Both the position numbers and the translations under genes were made by a program. From contig NZ_FNLD01000002.1 in the NCBI RefSeq assembly GCF_900104085.1, forward strand, positions 248,001-312,000: a DNA stretch of 64,000 nucleotides. The letters run 5' to 3'. Positions 41,400 through 50,593 of the stretch are shown piece after piece. This DNA is from Pseudoxanthomonas sp. CF125 (lineage in GTDB: Bacteria; Pseudomonadota; Gammaproteobacteria; Xanthomonadales; Xanthomonadaceae). Within the stretch, counting starts at the first letter, position 1, and every line of letters begins with the position of its first letter. The notes beneath the pieces are model-generated. The model ran no database searches and was not told the DNA's origin. It saw only the letters and a program-made list of their open reading frames with translations.

Positions 41400-44171
41400 G
41401 TGATAGATGACAATGGGTGGCTGGTCAGTCATACGGAAGAGAATGGCTACACCACGTCCTATGACTACGACGCGATGGGACGCGTGGTCAGGATTAGGTA
41501 TCCAGTCGGCGATGCAAGCACTTACCATGACACGACATTCTCCCTGACACAGCTAGCACCAGGCGATTGGCTTCCGCCCGGCGTGGTTGTCGGCCAGTGG
41601 TACCAGGCGGAGGTAAGAGGATCGGCAAGGAAGTTCACCTATCTGGACACCATGTGGCGTCCGGTGCTGGAGCACACTTACGACGCAGACAACCTGGCAG
41701 CAACCCTCAGCGCAACGCGCACGCAGTACGATAGCAATGGCCGAGTAGTTTTCAAGTCTTATCCTTCATCGCAGGCGGGCGCGGGTGCTTTGGGTGTTAG
41801 GAGTTACTACGACGTGCTGGGTCGATCAATACGCAAGGAACAGGATAGTGAACACAAGGTATTGGTAACAAAGACCGAGTATCTTGCTGATCTACAAGTT
41901 CGCGTTACGAACCCCCGCGGTTACCAGACAATTACCCGATACATGGCTTGGGACCAACCAGGCTACGAGCTCGCGGTATCGAGTAGCCAACCGGAGGACA
42001 AGGTGATTGAGGTGGCGCGCCATCCTCAGTTTGGGTGGCCATTGCAGTTCACCCAGCGCAGCGCCGATGGCAGCCTGCAGCAGGACCGGAAGTACGTCTA
42101 CGATGGCGCGGCGCAGCTGTGCAAGGCAATCGAGCCCGAAACCGGCACGACCGTAATGGGATATGACGACGCGGGCAATTTGGTCTGGTCGGCCACTGGT
42201 CATCATGACTTGACCAGCACGAGTATGTGTAACCATTCTGAAGCCTACAGCGGGGGGCGACGGGTAGATCGCCGCTACGACGCCAGAGATCGCTTGACGG
42301 CCCTTTCCTTCCCCGATGGCCGCGGCAATCAGACCTGGCGCTACACCCCCGATGGGTTGCCGGCCAGCATCACCACTTACAACGACCTCTCCTATGGTGC
42401 GTCGGTAGTAAATGCCTACAGCTACAACAGGCGCCGCATGCTAGCAGGCGAGTCCATCACCCAGCCGGGTGAGTACAGCTGGGGGATCGGCTACAGCTAC
42501 GACGCCTACGGAAACCTCTCCACGCAAACCTATCCCACCGGTCTGATCGTGAACTATGCGCCCAACGCACTAGGCCAGCCCACCCGTGCCGGCAGCTATG
42601 CGACTGGCGTGCAGTACTATCCTAATGGGGCGATCAAGCAGTTCACCTATGGCAATGGCATTGTGCATTCAATGACCCAGAACGCCCGTCAGTTGCCGGC
42701 GCGGGTAGTCGATAGCGGAAACGCGCTTGACCATGCGTACGGATTCGACGTCAACGGCAACGTAGAATTTATCCAGGACAACGTCGTCGGCACGCCTACG
42801 CTCCAGCATCGCTACATGCAGTACGACGGCCTGGATCGTTTGAAGGCGGCGGGTTCGCAGATTTTTGGTGGGGACCATTGGCACCGCTTCAGCTACGACT
42901 CGCTGGACAATCTAAAGTCGTGGAAGCTGGCCGGGGTCAAGGATTACGCGAACTACACCTATGATGCCCACAACCGGTTGACCAACATCAAAAACATCGC
43001 CGGTGCCTCCGTGGTGGGCCTTGACTACGACATGCAAGGCAATCTGGCCAACAAGAACGGACAGCTCTACACGTTCGATTTTGGCAACCGCTTGCGGTCA
43101 GTGCCCAGTAGGGAGTCCTATCGGTATGATGGGGAAGGGCGCCGGGTGCAAACCACGCGTGCGGACGGCACCTACACACTGTGGCAGTACAGCGAGGCGG
43201 GCCAGATGCTGTTCTCGCTGAACGGCCCAAGCGCACAGAAAACGCATGAGAACGTCTATCTTGGTGGCAGTCTGGTGGCGACCATCGACCACGATTGGCC
43301 TAGCAATGCTGTTACGGCCATCAAATACCAGCATACCGACGCGCTGGGCAGTCCTGTGGCGGTGACCAACCCTGCTGGGTTGGTGGTTGAACGCACCAAC
43401 TTCGAGCCGTATGGCTCAGCAATAAACAAGACGGTCGTTGGCATCGGGTACACGGGCCACGTGATGGATGGCGCAACAGGGTTGACATACATGCAACAGC
43501 GGTACTACGACCAGGCGCTGGGCAGGTTCTTGTCTGTCGATCCGGTTAGTGCCGATAGCAAAACCGGTGCGAATTTTAATCGCTACAGATATGCAGACAA
43601 TAGCCCATACGGCTTTACGGATCCTGACGGAAGACAGTCAAAGTCTACGTATGTTATTCATGGTGAAGGAACGGATGGTTATTACGATGGCCTTGCCCCT
43701 GCATCTCAAGTGGATATAACTCCAAATACTAGCTGGGGCACATCGACAAGGTCTGCCGTTTACCCTGCTAGATCCACTGACGATCCAGACATATTAGGTC
43801 ACGTTCGCGTTGTAGAGCGGTCTGATAGACGACGAGGTAATGTCAGAAACCCGCCACAAGGACAGTATTCAAATAAGCAAGCGGACTATCGAGCAAAAAT
43901 ACTAAACAGTAGAAAACTTGGGATGGCAGCGGCTGGCCCTGTTGCCGCAGGAAAGTGCGTGTCCGGCGGGTGCTCGACACCAGCTGGAGCGGTAAAGGTA
44001 GTAGTCGAGTTCTTCCTTAGTAGCGTCGATGGCGTAAACACTAAGGTTGAAATTCCGACAGATTCTGAGCTCGATAAGATGAGTAACGGGTCGAGCGCAG
44101 AACAAGCTTATACCGCAGGGCAAAAGGCCGTGGAAGTGCTGGATACGGTGACAGACAAAATTGAAAAGTAA
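41400..44171 (+). CDS. RHS-repeat protein, C-terminal part with toxin tip
   Basis: This 923-codon frame continues the RHS gene after the in-frame TAA. It carries many YD repeats (YDYDAMGRVVRIRYP, YDVLGRSIRKEQDSE, YDARDRLTALSFPDGRG) and ends the shell with YYDQALGRFLSVDP and the hallmark FTDPDGRQ (43617-43640). The variable tip is the last 178 residues, lower in GC and without a recognised toxin family. Translation could start at the GTG at 41400, but no ribosome-binding site is evident. The full gene 39309-44171 would encode 1,620 residues. Confidence 0.85.
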   Translation: MIDDNGWLVSHTEENGYTTSYDYDAMGRVVRIRYPVGDASTYHDTTFSLTQLAPGDWLPPGVVVGQWYQAEVRGSARKFTYLDTMWRPVLEHTYDADNLAATLSATRTQYDSNGRVVFKSYPSSQAGAGALGVRSYYDVLGRSIRKEQDSEHKVLVTKTEYLADLQVRVTNPRGYQTITRYMAWDQPGYELAVSSSQPEDKVIEVARHPQFGWPLQFTQRSADGSLQQDRKYVYDGAAQLCKAIEPETGTTVMGYDDAGNLVWSATGHHDLTSTSMCNHSEAYSGGRRVDRRYDARDRLTALSFPDGRGNQTWRYTPDGLPASITTYNDLSYGASVVNAYSYNRRRMLAGESITQPGEYSWGIGYSYDAYGNLSTQTYPTGLIVNYAPNALGQPTRAGSYATGVQYYPNGAIKQFTYGNGIVHSMTQNARQLPARVVDSGNALDHAYGFDVNGNVEFIQDNVVGTPTLQHRYMQYDGLDRLKAAGSQIFGGDHWHRFSYDSLDNLKSWKLAGVKDYANYTYDAHNRLTNIKNIAGASVVGLDYDMQGNLANKNGQLYTFDFGNRLRSVPSRESYRYDGEGRRVQTTRADGTYTLWQYSEAGQMLFSLNGPSAQKTHENVYLGGSLVATIDHDWPSNAVTAIKYQHTDALGSPVAVTNPAGLVVERTNFEPYGSAINKTVVGIGYTGHVMDGATGLTYMQQRYYDQALGRFLSVDPVSADSKTGANFNRYRYADNSPYGFTDPDGRQSKSTYVIHGEGTDGYYDGLAPASQVDITPNTSWGTSTRSAVYPARSTDDPDILGHVRVVERSDRRRGNVRNPPQGQYSNKQADYRAKILNSRKLGMAAAGPVAAGKCVSGGCSTPAGAVKVVVEFFLSSVDGVNTKVEIPTDSELDKMSNGSSAEQAYTAGQKAVEVLDTVTDKIEK

Positions 44172-44250
44172 CGATACGACAAAAGTTGCAGTAAGGATGA
44201 GTCGTTCGGCTCCCTAACCGGGTGCAACAATCGGCCAAAAAGGGGAGCCC

Positions 44251-44462
44251 ATGCCATCCAAAGCCAGCCTGACCTTCGATCATGCAATCCAGGACGCGGT
44301 CGACCTGGTCAACCACTTCGATTGCCTAAACACCCAGCCACCGCCACCGGAGAATGAGGTCCTGAAACGGGCCAGTCTGGTCATGCCCTAGCCGCGCTGG
44401 AAACCTACTTCGAGGACCGCTTGGTCGAGGCGGTCGATGCCTTAGGCGGGGCAGGGGAGTAG
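44251..44462 (+). pseudogene. Frameshifted HEPN-like small gene
   Basis: From the ATG at 44251 (AGGGGAG upstream) the frame reads FDHAIQDAVDLVNHFD to a stop at 44389. Adding one base near 44386 continues it as LAALETYFEDRLVEAVDA to a stop at 44460. The joined product would be about 70 aa. L-E-x-Y-x-E-D-x-x-x-E resembles the start of the HEPN-type family of which MAE_28990 is an example. It lies 80 bp behind the RHS toxin tip, the place where an immunity gene is expected. Confidence 0.5.
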
Positions 44463-44539
44463 ATTCATGCGAAACATACTGGCCAACGACCTCAAGACTT
44501 CCATACGCCCAGTGAAGCGTCCTCGGTAATTCGATCCAG

Positions 44540-44872
44540 TTGGAAGTAGAGTTCGAGTCTGCCCGTGTAGGGGCTGCGTTGCGAATTACAACTTACGCAA
44601 ATGTGTCGATTGATCTAGTTCCGGAAGTAAGGCTGACGGATGCCAGCGGAGAAGTGGGATCGTTCTTTCTGAAAGCGTTTGCGGTGAGCGAGTTAGATGG
44701 CATGGGAAAGAGCCGAATTCGCAAAGATCATATGATTTTCTTTTCACGCGCGCTGCCAGGACAAATGAATCCATTCACCAGATTTGCATCCAGACAGGAG
44801 CTTCTTTTCTGTCTGTCGGGGTGGTCTGAGCTCGTTGATACCTTGGCTTCAGAATCTGCTACAGCTGTTTAG
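44540..44872 (+). CDS. Hypothetical 110-aa protein behind the RHS tip
   Basis: A frame of 110 codons opening with TTG at 44540. The sequence is protein-like (amphipathic, RITTYANVSIDLVPEVRL) but matches no family I know, and no clear ribosome-binding site precedes it. An in-frame GTG lies at about 44603. It could be an RHS-linked immunity protein or the remainder of a truncated gene. Confidence 0.4.
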   Translation: MEVEFESARVGAALRITTYANVSIDLVPEVRLTDASGEVGSFFLKAFAVSELDGMGKSRIRKDHMIFFSRALPGQMNPFTRFASRQELLFCLSGWSELVDTLASESATAV

Positions 44873-44961
44873 GCAGATCCGAATCTTGAGTTTGCCGTTG
44901 GGGTGGACAAGCGCGCACGAATCCCACAACGTTGTCCAACGTCATATGCCATGTTCGGCAC

Positions 44962-46251
44962 TCATCCGTTAATTAGTGCGGAGGCGATTTGACGTTCTCG
45001 ATGTTCGAAGGCATCGAAAAACTGATCAAGTTCGCGGTTGCTCATGCCGAAGGAGTGACCGACTTGGCGCCATCGGTTGGTCGCTCGCTCTACTTCGGTC
45101 AGGATCCGAATGGCAGCGTCGCGATCGATCCGGAAGTACGGTGCGACCGACATCAAGGCTTCGATCGATGCCTCAGGGCCGGTGTCTTCCGATATCCAGG
45201 TTTTCAATTCGCGAACGCGCTCGGGGAAAGGATTGACGTCGAATGCCGGGGCGAGCGTCCATTGCCCCAGTTGGGTATGCAGGAATCCGTGGTTGTGCAG
45301 GTGATCATCAACATTGGTGATGAGGATGGAGAAGGCGATGCGTCGCCATAGCTCTTCTATGTCGGTCTGGGGCTGGCTGCCGTGCTGTCGCAGGGCGTCG
45401 ACGATTTCGGTATAGCTGTGCTCGGTGCCGTCGCTCGTATCCACCCCGAGCATGGTCGCTGCCGAGATGTACATCAGCCGGCCGCCGTCGTCCGGCCGAT
45501 CGAATCGTCGGATCAGGGCGACCGGACTGCCATCGCTGTCGACCAGTCTGGCTTCTGCGGCATTGATGCCGCTTTCCTTGGCAAGCAGGAGTGCCAGGAC
45601 CTCGCCCTTGGTCACGGGCCGGTCGTCCTGCACGCTCGGGAATTTGCCGATGGATAGTCGGCCGTCTTTGTCGATCACCGTGCATTTGGGGCGCAGGCCG
45701 CCCAAGGGGGTGCCACGGCCACGCAGATAGGCCAGGTCCGCGGCTGTTTCGGTGTGCAGCTCCACCGCCCGCGATGCATTGAGCAGCAGGCTCAACTCGA
45801 TCAGTGGCGGTGCGGTGCGCCGGTCGGGCTCCGGTGTCCGCTGGAAGATTCCGTTCTCATCCCGAAAGCGCAGCGCTCCGACGCGGCTGGTGTCGTCGAC
45901 CGCCAACAGGAAGTCCAGGTGGTTCAGTGCGTGTGGTTCGATTGCCGCGCCTTCTTCGCGCGCGCGCTGACGTTGCTTGGCGTAGTCGCGCAGGATGACC
46001 TTGCGGCCCCAGCCATCGGGTTCGGTGTCGGCGATGGCGCCGTGGAATAGCGAGCCGTCGCGTGCCTGCTGGTGGAACTGCATGCCCGAAACCAGGGGCA
46101 GCCCGGGTTCCAGCGCGAAACGGTCCGCGGCGGCCAGCCAGTCCGGGTGATATTCAAAGCCCGCGCTTTGGCGCGCACCCTGGGCCTCGAATCGGAGGGT
46201 ACCGACCTGGCGCGCGGTTTCGCCCAGAAAAACGTCGAGGACCCTTCTCAT
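44962..46251 (-). CDS. hipA: HipA-type toxin kinase
   Basis: A 429-aa Ser/Thr kinase toxin. HipA kinases phosphorylate targets such as glutamyl-tRNA synthetase and cause growth arrest. The N-terminal couple_hipA region is followed by the ATP/substrate region (GTPLGGLRPKCTVIDKDG, LSIGKFPS). The catalytic loop SILITNVDDHLHNHGF carries the Asp/Asn pair, and the Asp in LAPAFDVNPFP corresponds to the DFG Asp. The length is typical. It overlaps hipB by 4 bp in the usual order, antitoxin first. Confidence 0.9.
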   Translation of the reverse strand: MRRVLDVFLGETARQVGTLRFEAQGARQSAGFEYHPDWLAAADRFALEPGLPLVSGMQFHQQARDGSLFHGAIADTEPDGWGRKVILRDYAKQRQRAREEGAAIEPHALNHLDFLLAVDDTSRVGALRFRDENGIFQRTPEPDRRTAPPLIELSLLLNASRAVELHTETAADLAYLRGRGTPLGGLRPKCTVIDKDGRLSIGKFPSVQDDRPVTKGEVLALLLAKESGINAAEARLVDSDGSPVALIRRFDRPDDGGRLMYISAATMLGVDTSDGTEHSYTEIVDALRQHGSQPQTDIEELWRRIAFSILITNVDDHLHNHGFLHTQLGQWTLAPAFDVNPFPERVRELKTWISEDTGPEASIEALMSVAPYFRIDRDAAIRILTEVERATNRWRQVGHSFGMSNRELDQFFDAFEHRERQIASALING

Positions 46252-46577
46252 AGCGATTTGGCTTTCTTGGGCCGTACCCGTTGCGGCAGGCGACTGCTGT
46301 CCATCAGCATCCCGGTATCGTCGCTGCGGCTGTCGGCGATCTCGGCCAGGCCGGCGGAGAACCCGAGGGTGAACAAGGTCATCGCGTACACGCCCATGGA
46401 CACGCTGGGATCTCCTTTCTCGACCTTCAGGTAGGTCGCTTTGGAAACACCGACCCGCTCGACCATCATTTCCACGGTCAGGCTGCGCTTGCGGCGGGCA
46501 TCCTTGAGGTCTTTGCCGAGCTTGGCAAGGGAGCGGCGGACCCGGGGGGGTAGGGTGTCTGTGACGGGGGATCGCAT
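46248..46577 (-). CDS. hipB: HipB-type antitoxin, XRE helix-turn-helix
   Basis: A 109-aa XRE-family protein: LGKDLKDARRKRSLTVEMMV then the recognition helix GVSKATYLKVEKGDPSVS. The long C-terminal tail ends in RLPQRVRPKKAKSL, longer than E. coli HipB. It precedes hipA with an ATGA overlap. A perfect inverted repeat lies 22 bp upstream of its start and is the likely autoregulatory operator. Confidence 0.88.
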   Translation of the reverse strand: MRSPVTDTLPPRVRRSLAKLGKDLKDARRKRSLTVEMMVERVGVSKATYLKVEKGDPSVSMGVYAMTLFTLGFSAGLAEIADSRSDDTGMLMDSSRLPQRVRPKKAKSL

Positions 46578-46598
46578 GGATAAGGTCTCATAGAATGA

Positions 46599-46617
46599 CC
46601 CTTAAGTGCTTTAAGGG
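46599..46617. promoter_or_regulatory. Probable HipB operator
   Basis: CCCTTAA, a 5-bp spacer and TTAAGGG form a perfect inverted repeat 22 bp upstream of the hipB ATG on the minus strand. The hipBA promoter must lie here, so binding would repress the operon. Confidence 0.55.
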
Positions 46618-47058
46618 CTATATTATTAGTCCTTATCCGCCTCCTTGGGAGGTAAGTCAAGGCTCTGGGTGGGGCTGGGGCGTAGCTATTCCTGCTGAGA
46701 GCCGTGGTTGCGGGCCTGATTGGGTCTGGCCGGCATCTGGAGGTCCCTTGCTCGTTTGGAGGTCGCCTGCGGGCTCGCGGGCTTTGGCCCCATGCCCCGC
46801 TGGGTCATGGCCATCCGGCTTGATCCCGGGCGTCTTCGGCAGTTGGGCTGCCTGCGCGCTCCGCTTGCGGGGAGTCCTTCGTTTGAGGGTATGGAGGCGG
46901 TCTTGCTGTTTCCTTTCACCGTATCACGGCGTTCTCGCCGTCAAGGGCTGCGCGCTTTTGGCGCTGGCGTCCTGATGGCCGTCTGTGACCCCTGACTGCT
47001 TCGCTGCGCCGTGCTGGTGCCGTTCCGGGCAATTTCGCCCTGAGACCAGAGCACGGAC
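46618..47058. other. Intergenic stretch between hipB and radC
   Basis: No gene was identified; frames on both strands overlap and have no ribosome-binding site. It must contain the divergent promoters of hipBA and radC. Confidence 0.35.
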
Positions 47059-47565
47059 ATGACGCAGTTTTCTTCCTTCATCGATTCTTCGCTGTTCCTG
47101 CGGGACGAGCAGGGGCAATACCTGCCGGCGACATCGGAGCAGATTCTTGAGATCGCACGGCGGGTGGTCGACCTGCAGGTGCGGGACGGGATGTTGTTTT
47201 CTTCGCCGGCGGTGGTGAAGTCGTTCCTGGCGACCAAGCTGGCAGGCTACGAACGCGAGGTGTTCGTGATGTTGAGTCTGGATACGCGGCATCGGTTCCT
47301 GGATTTCGTCGAACTGTTCCATGGCACGATCGATGGGGCCGAGGTGCATCCGCGCGAAGTGGTGAAGCGAGCCCTGAAATTCAATGCGGCGGCGATAATA
47401 ATTGCTCACAACCATCCATCGGGCGACGCCGAGCCATCCGCGGCGGATCGAGCGGTGACAGCACGGCTGAAGCAGGCCCTGGCACTGGTCGATGTGCGGT
47501 TGCTGGATCACTTCGTCGTGGGTGGGTCGAACATCGTGTCCCTGGCCGAGAGAGGGTGGGTCTGA
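47059..47565 (+). CDS. radC: RadC-family JAMM protein
   Basis: A 168-aa protein of the mobile-element RadC type. The C-terminal JAMM/MPN motif reads AAIIIAHNHPSGDAEPSAAD (HxH...S..D). It lacks the N-terminal helix-hairpin-helix of chromosomal RadC, as is usual for plasmid and island copies. RadC homologues are markers of integrative elements; their activity is unproven. An intrinsic terminator follows seven bases after the stop. Confidence 0.9.
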   Translation: MTQFSSFIDSSLFLRDEQGQYLPATSEQILEIARRVVDLQVRDGMLFSSPAVVKSFLATKLAGYEREVFVMLSLDTRHRFLDFVELFHGTIDGAEVHPREVVKRALKFNAAAIIIAHNHPSGDAEPSAADRAVTARLKQALALVDVRLLDHFVVGGSNIVSLAERGWV

Positions 47566-47571
47566 ACTTTC

Positions 47572-47595
47572 GGGGAGCTTCGGCTCCCCTTTTTT
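47572..47595 (+). terminator. Intrinsic terminator of radC
   Basis: GGGGAGC-TTCG-GCTCCCC (47572-47589) is followed by six T. A textbook rho-independent terminator directly after the radC stop. Confidence 0.9.
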
Positions 47596-48157
47596 GCTGC
47601 GTCCTTTGCCGGGTGCGGGGCCAACGGTGCTGAGCGTGTTTGCTTCGGGCTTCGGCCTTGTGCATCCCGTGGTGCCGGGCTTGCCTGGCTTCTGCAGTCG
47701 CTTCTTCGGTCCATGGTCGAACCAGACGCCGAGATGCAGTGTGGCCTTGTTATGGCGACTCCACGCCGTGCTTTAGGCGGTCCGCCGTCTGGATGCAGGA
47801 GCATTCCCCGCCAGTCGTAATGGAACAGACCTTGCAGGCGTCATGGTGCATGCGGAGAAGCCGATTCGCGTAAGTGCCGAGTCAGCCACGTCTCCTTCTG
47901 GGCCAGTTCGACCACTGCGTCCTTGGCTTGTCGTGAATCCTGGCCAGGGCACGGCTGCGCCTCGGACGTCATGGCCGCAACCCTGCGGCACAAACAATTT
48001 CCCTGGCGTGCGCCTTCCTCGCGAAACAAATTCTTTATGCCTTCGGGTCCTCCACTGCGTTGCGGCCGCGATGCGGTGCGGCCCGCCCGTCCCCGGCCGA
48101 CTGGATCACCGACAAGGCCGCATTGGGCGACCTTGCAACCCCGAAAGGAGAAACACC

Positions 48158-48466
48158 ATGGCAAACATCGGCACCTTCACCGCACAGAACAATGGCTTCG
48201 CCGGCACGCTTCGCACGCTGACGCTCAACGTCAAGGTCAAGTTCGTCCCCAACGACAAGGGCAGCGAAAATGCTCCTGACTTCCGCATCCAGTCGGCGAG
48301 CAATTACGACATCGGTGCGGCGTGGAAGAAGGTCAGCCAGGGGGACCGCGAGTATCTGTCGGTGACTCTGGACGATCCTGCGTTTCCGGCGACGATTTAC
48401 GCTCGGCTGGTCGAAGCCGACAACGGCACGCATAGCCTGATCTGGACGCGTAGCAAGAGCGACTGA
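48158..48466 (+). CDS. DUF736 family protein
   Basis: A 102-aa protein starting MANIGTFTAQNNGFAGTLRT and containing DYDIGAAWKK-type and YLSVTLDDPAFPATIYARL segments typical of DUF736. AAGGAG lies 7 bases upstream of the ATG. The family is found almost exclusively on integrative elements and plasmids of proteobacteria, usually near conjugation or stabilisation genes. Its role is unknown. A 590-bp gap separates it from radC; the open frame upstream of the ATG, back to 47843, is unlikely to be coding. Confidence 0.85.
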   Translation: MANIGTFTAQNNGFAGTLRTLTLNVKVKFVPNDKGSENAPDFRIQSASNYDIGAAWKKVSQGDREYLSVTLDDPAFPATIYARLVEADNGTHSLIWTRSKSD

Positions 48467-48808
48467 CTCGCCTTCGGCGCCTTGCCCACAGTGGCAGGGC
48501 GTCTTTTCACTGGCTAGATAGCCCGCAATCCAGCTTAATTCCTGGGGCAGCAGGAGAGGGCTTTCCGACTCGGTGTGGAACAGAAGTACAGAATTGCCTT
48601 TGAAATCCACCCGCCGGGCAGCGTGCCAAAGCGTCGCCGTATCTAGCGGGTATGTGCTTCGGTCAAAGCTATTGTGTTAAGTGGCCGCAGAACTAGCGAC
48701 GGACCACATAGCTGGTGCGCTCATGCATCCGCTCGAATCTATTCCCGAACGGTTCGTGATAGATGTAGAACGGTGCGGCGCCGATTGCTTGGCGCCGCAC
48801 CTTTGGCT
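48467..48808. other. Intergenic stretch, no gene seen
   Basis: Convergent ends of DUF736 and the Ala-rich gene. Frames here are short and show no coding bias; no repeat or RNA motif was recognised. Confidence 0.3.
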
Positions 48809-49057
48809 CTAGGACTTTTTTCCGCGAGCCTGGGCAAGAGCACTCGCGGCGGCAGTTTTGGAAGCTGCCGATGTACGACCATCTCGCATGACCTGAGAAG
48901 CCGCTGTGGCTGCGCGCGCGGACGTCGATTCCTTCGAGGTACGGCTTTGAGTTAACGTGCTTGCCGCCGCGATCTTGGAATTGACACCGGTGCTCGGAGA
49001 ACGGAGAACCGTTGAGGCTGCTTTGGCGGCCTTGCCGCCGGTAGTTTTGTTGGTCAT
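48809..49057 (-). CDS. Small Ala/Ser-rich protein with an internal duplication
   Basis: An 82-aa basic protein. Two copies of one unit are visible: AASTVLRSPSTGVNSKIAAA with STLTQSR, and AASQVMRDGRTSAASKTAAA with SALAQAR. Each would form a short helical hairpin. I recall similar small repeat proteins on other mobile elements, but no function. It is the last gene of the ubiquitin-like operon, 108 bp behind the JAB-E1 gene and on the same strand, so it may be an accessory part or a modification substrate (inference). Confidence 0.6.
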   Translation of the reverse strand: MTNKTTGGKAAKAASTVLRSPSTGVNSKIAAASTLTQSRTSKESTSARAATAASQVMRDGRTSAASKTAAASALAQARGKKS

Positions 49058-49165
49058 GATTAATCACCATTTGGTTGAGTGGAAGAGCGGGGGGCGAGCA
49101 AACCCACGCTCTATTTTCTTGCACTAGCCACCGGACAAAAGCTCGCTGGTGAAATCTACCGGTGT

Positions 49166-50593
49166 TTAACGAGATGTTGGCAGTTCCGCTCCGTCTCCTC
49201 GTGCAAAACGCGACGATGACGTGGATCCGCATTCCGTGCACTCGCTATTGGGAGTCAGCTTCTGGTCCACGACGCGGCGCTCCATATGGTGCACACGGCG
49301 CGGGTTGGCGGCGACGGAAGTTCCGAATAGCCCGAGGAAGGAAAACAGGAAATCATTGGCAGCAATGGAAGCGCCTACGGCGTTGAGGGTGATAACGCTG
49401 GGGTTCGTCGCTCCGGACCCATAGTCCTGGTCGCGGCGCTCCTCACCGGACTTGGATTCCACAGCCAGTTGGTGCCGGTCGATCGTATCCGAGCACCATA
49501 GACATCCGGTTCCGGGCAATACCCAACGAGTCACCGTAAACACTGAATCCAGAGACTTTCCGTCTTTGCCCGGCGTCACCAAGGATCCGATCTGTATTCC
49601 GGGTATGAAGTATTGCTGGACAATAGCGTTGAACACTAGCCGGGCCCGCATGCTATCCGCGGCAAGGAACATGAAATCGCAATCCAACACCTGGCGAGCG
49701 GCGGAATCGGTGGCAAAGTCGTCTGCGATGGGTGTGAAGTCGATCCCGGGATTGGCCTGTTTCGCAACACGCTTGGCGATGTCGACTTTGCGGCGCGGAT
49801 ACCGGAACAGGAGGCGTTTGAGGAATTCTGGGATCGGCCAGGAAGGCCCGACGACATCGGTAGTCGTTGCTCCTATCACCCTGGATAGGTTTGTGACATC
49901 GATGGTGTCCGGATCGATTACGATCAAGGAACCTACGCCCAACCGCGATAGGTACTCGACTAGCAGCGAGCCAACACCGCCAGCGCCGATGACAGCGATC
50001 TTTGCCTTGCGCAGAAGCTCCTGCCCACCCTCCCCGAACATTTGCACCTGCCGGTGGAACTGGATTGCGGCAGCATGCGAGCTGCGATCTGCTTCCGCAT
50101 ACAGGCGTCGGATGTTGGGGCCGGCGATACGGGTCTCATGGAGTTCGCATCTAGTACCGTCCGGAAACCAGATATCGCCGGCAACGGCGTTCTTTGCCAT
50201 GACGATGGCACCAACGGGCATGCCTTCCGCGAGATCCAGTAGGGCCGGATGCCCGCGCTCGTGGGAGTCAAAATCGTCCCGGCTGAACCCTACGTAGTCG
50301 CGCCCTCCGTGGTTGTGCACGCCGATGTAAACAAGGCGCTCGACGCGTGCGCGGCGGATTAGCGGACGCATGAACTCCGCCCGGATCATCTTGTGCCCGT
50401 AGTTGCCGTTCACATGATCGATGCCATCGACAGCGAGGTGAAGCTCCCGAACGAGCAGGCGAGTCCTGCCGCCCATTTCGACCATGCCGGCAAGCATGAC
50501 AGCGGCATGTTCTTCGCCATCGCCCGGGAACAGGTGCTCGTAAAGCTCGTCGAAGACGCTTTGCGAAAAGACCAGGGAGCAATCTCGTTTCAT
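49166..50593 (-). CDS. JAB-ThiF fusion: deubiquitinase-like + E1-like protein
   Basis: A 475-aa two-domain protein. Residues 1-150 form a JAB/MPN peptidase with a complete metal site VHNHGGRDYVGFSRDDFD (HxH, eight residues, S-x-x-D). Residues about 195-420 form a ThiF/E1 adenylating domain with the ATP loop KIAVIGAGGVGSLLVEYL. Two CxxC pairs (TGCLWCSD and ECTECGS) look like the E1 zinc site. It would release and activate the small ubiquitin-like protein of the same operon. Start at 50593, where ATGA overlaps the E2-like gene's stop. Confidence 0.88.
   Translation of the reverse strand: MKRDCSLVFSQSVFDELYEHLFPGDGEEHAAVMLAGMVEMGGRTRLLVRELHLAVDGIDHVNGNYGHKMIRAEFMRPLIRRARVERLVYIGVHNHGGRDYVGFSRDDFDSHERGHPALLDLAEGMPVGAIVMAKNAVAGDIWFPDGTRCELHETRIAGPNIRRLYAEADRSSHAAAIQFHRQVQMFGEGGQELLRKAKIAVIGAGGVGSLLVEYLSRLGVGSLIVIDPDTIDVTNLSRVIGATTTDVVGPSWPIPEFLKRLLFRYPRRKVDIAKRVAKQANPGIDFTPIADDFATDSAARQVLDCDFMFLAADSMRARLVFNAIVQQYFIPGIQIGSLVTPGKDGKSLDSVFTVTRWVLPGTGCLWCSDTIDRHQLAVESKSGEERRDQDYGSGATNPSVITLNAVGASIAANDFLFSFLGLFGTSVAANPRRVHHMERRVVDQKLTPNSECTECGSTSSSRFARGDGAELPTSR

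Noticed and set aside
44468-44530. 20-codon frame MRNILANDLKTS...
   Set aside because: Too short and without ribosome-binding site; probably debris next to the HEPN-like relic.
46618-47058. 126- and 91-codon frames between hipB and radC
   Set aside because: Overlapping low-complexity Gly/Arg/Pro frames without start signals.
47843-48157. In-frame extension upstream of DUF736
   Set aside because: The DUF736 start at 48158 has AAGGAG and the family N-terminus; upstream codons are Pro/Arg-rich and unlike the family.
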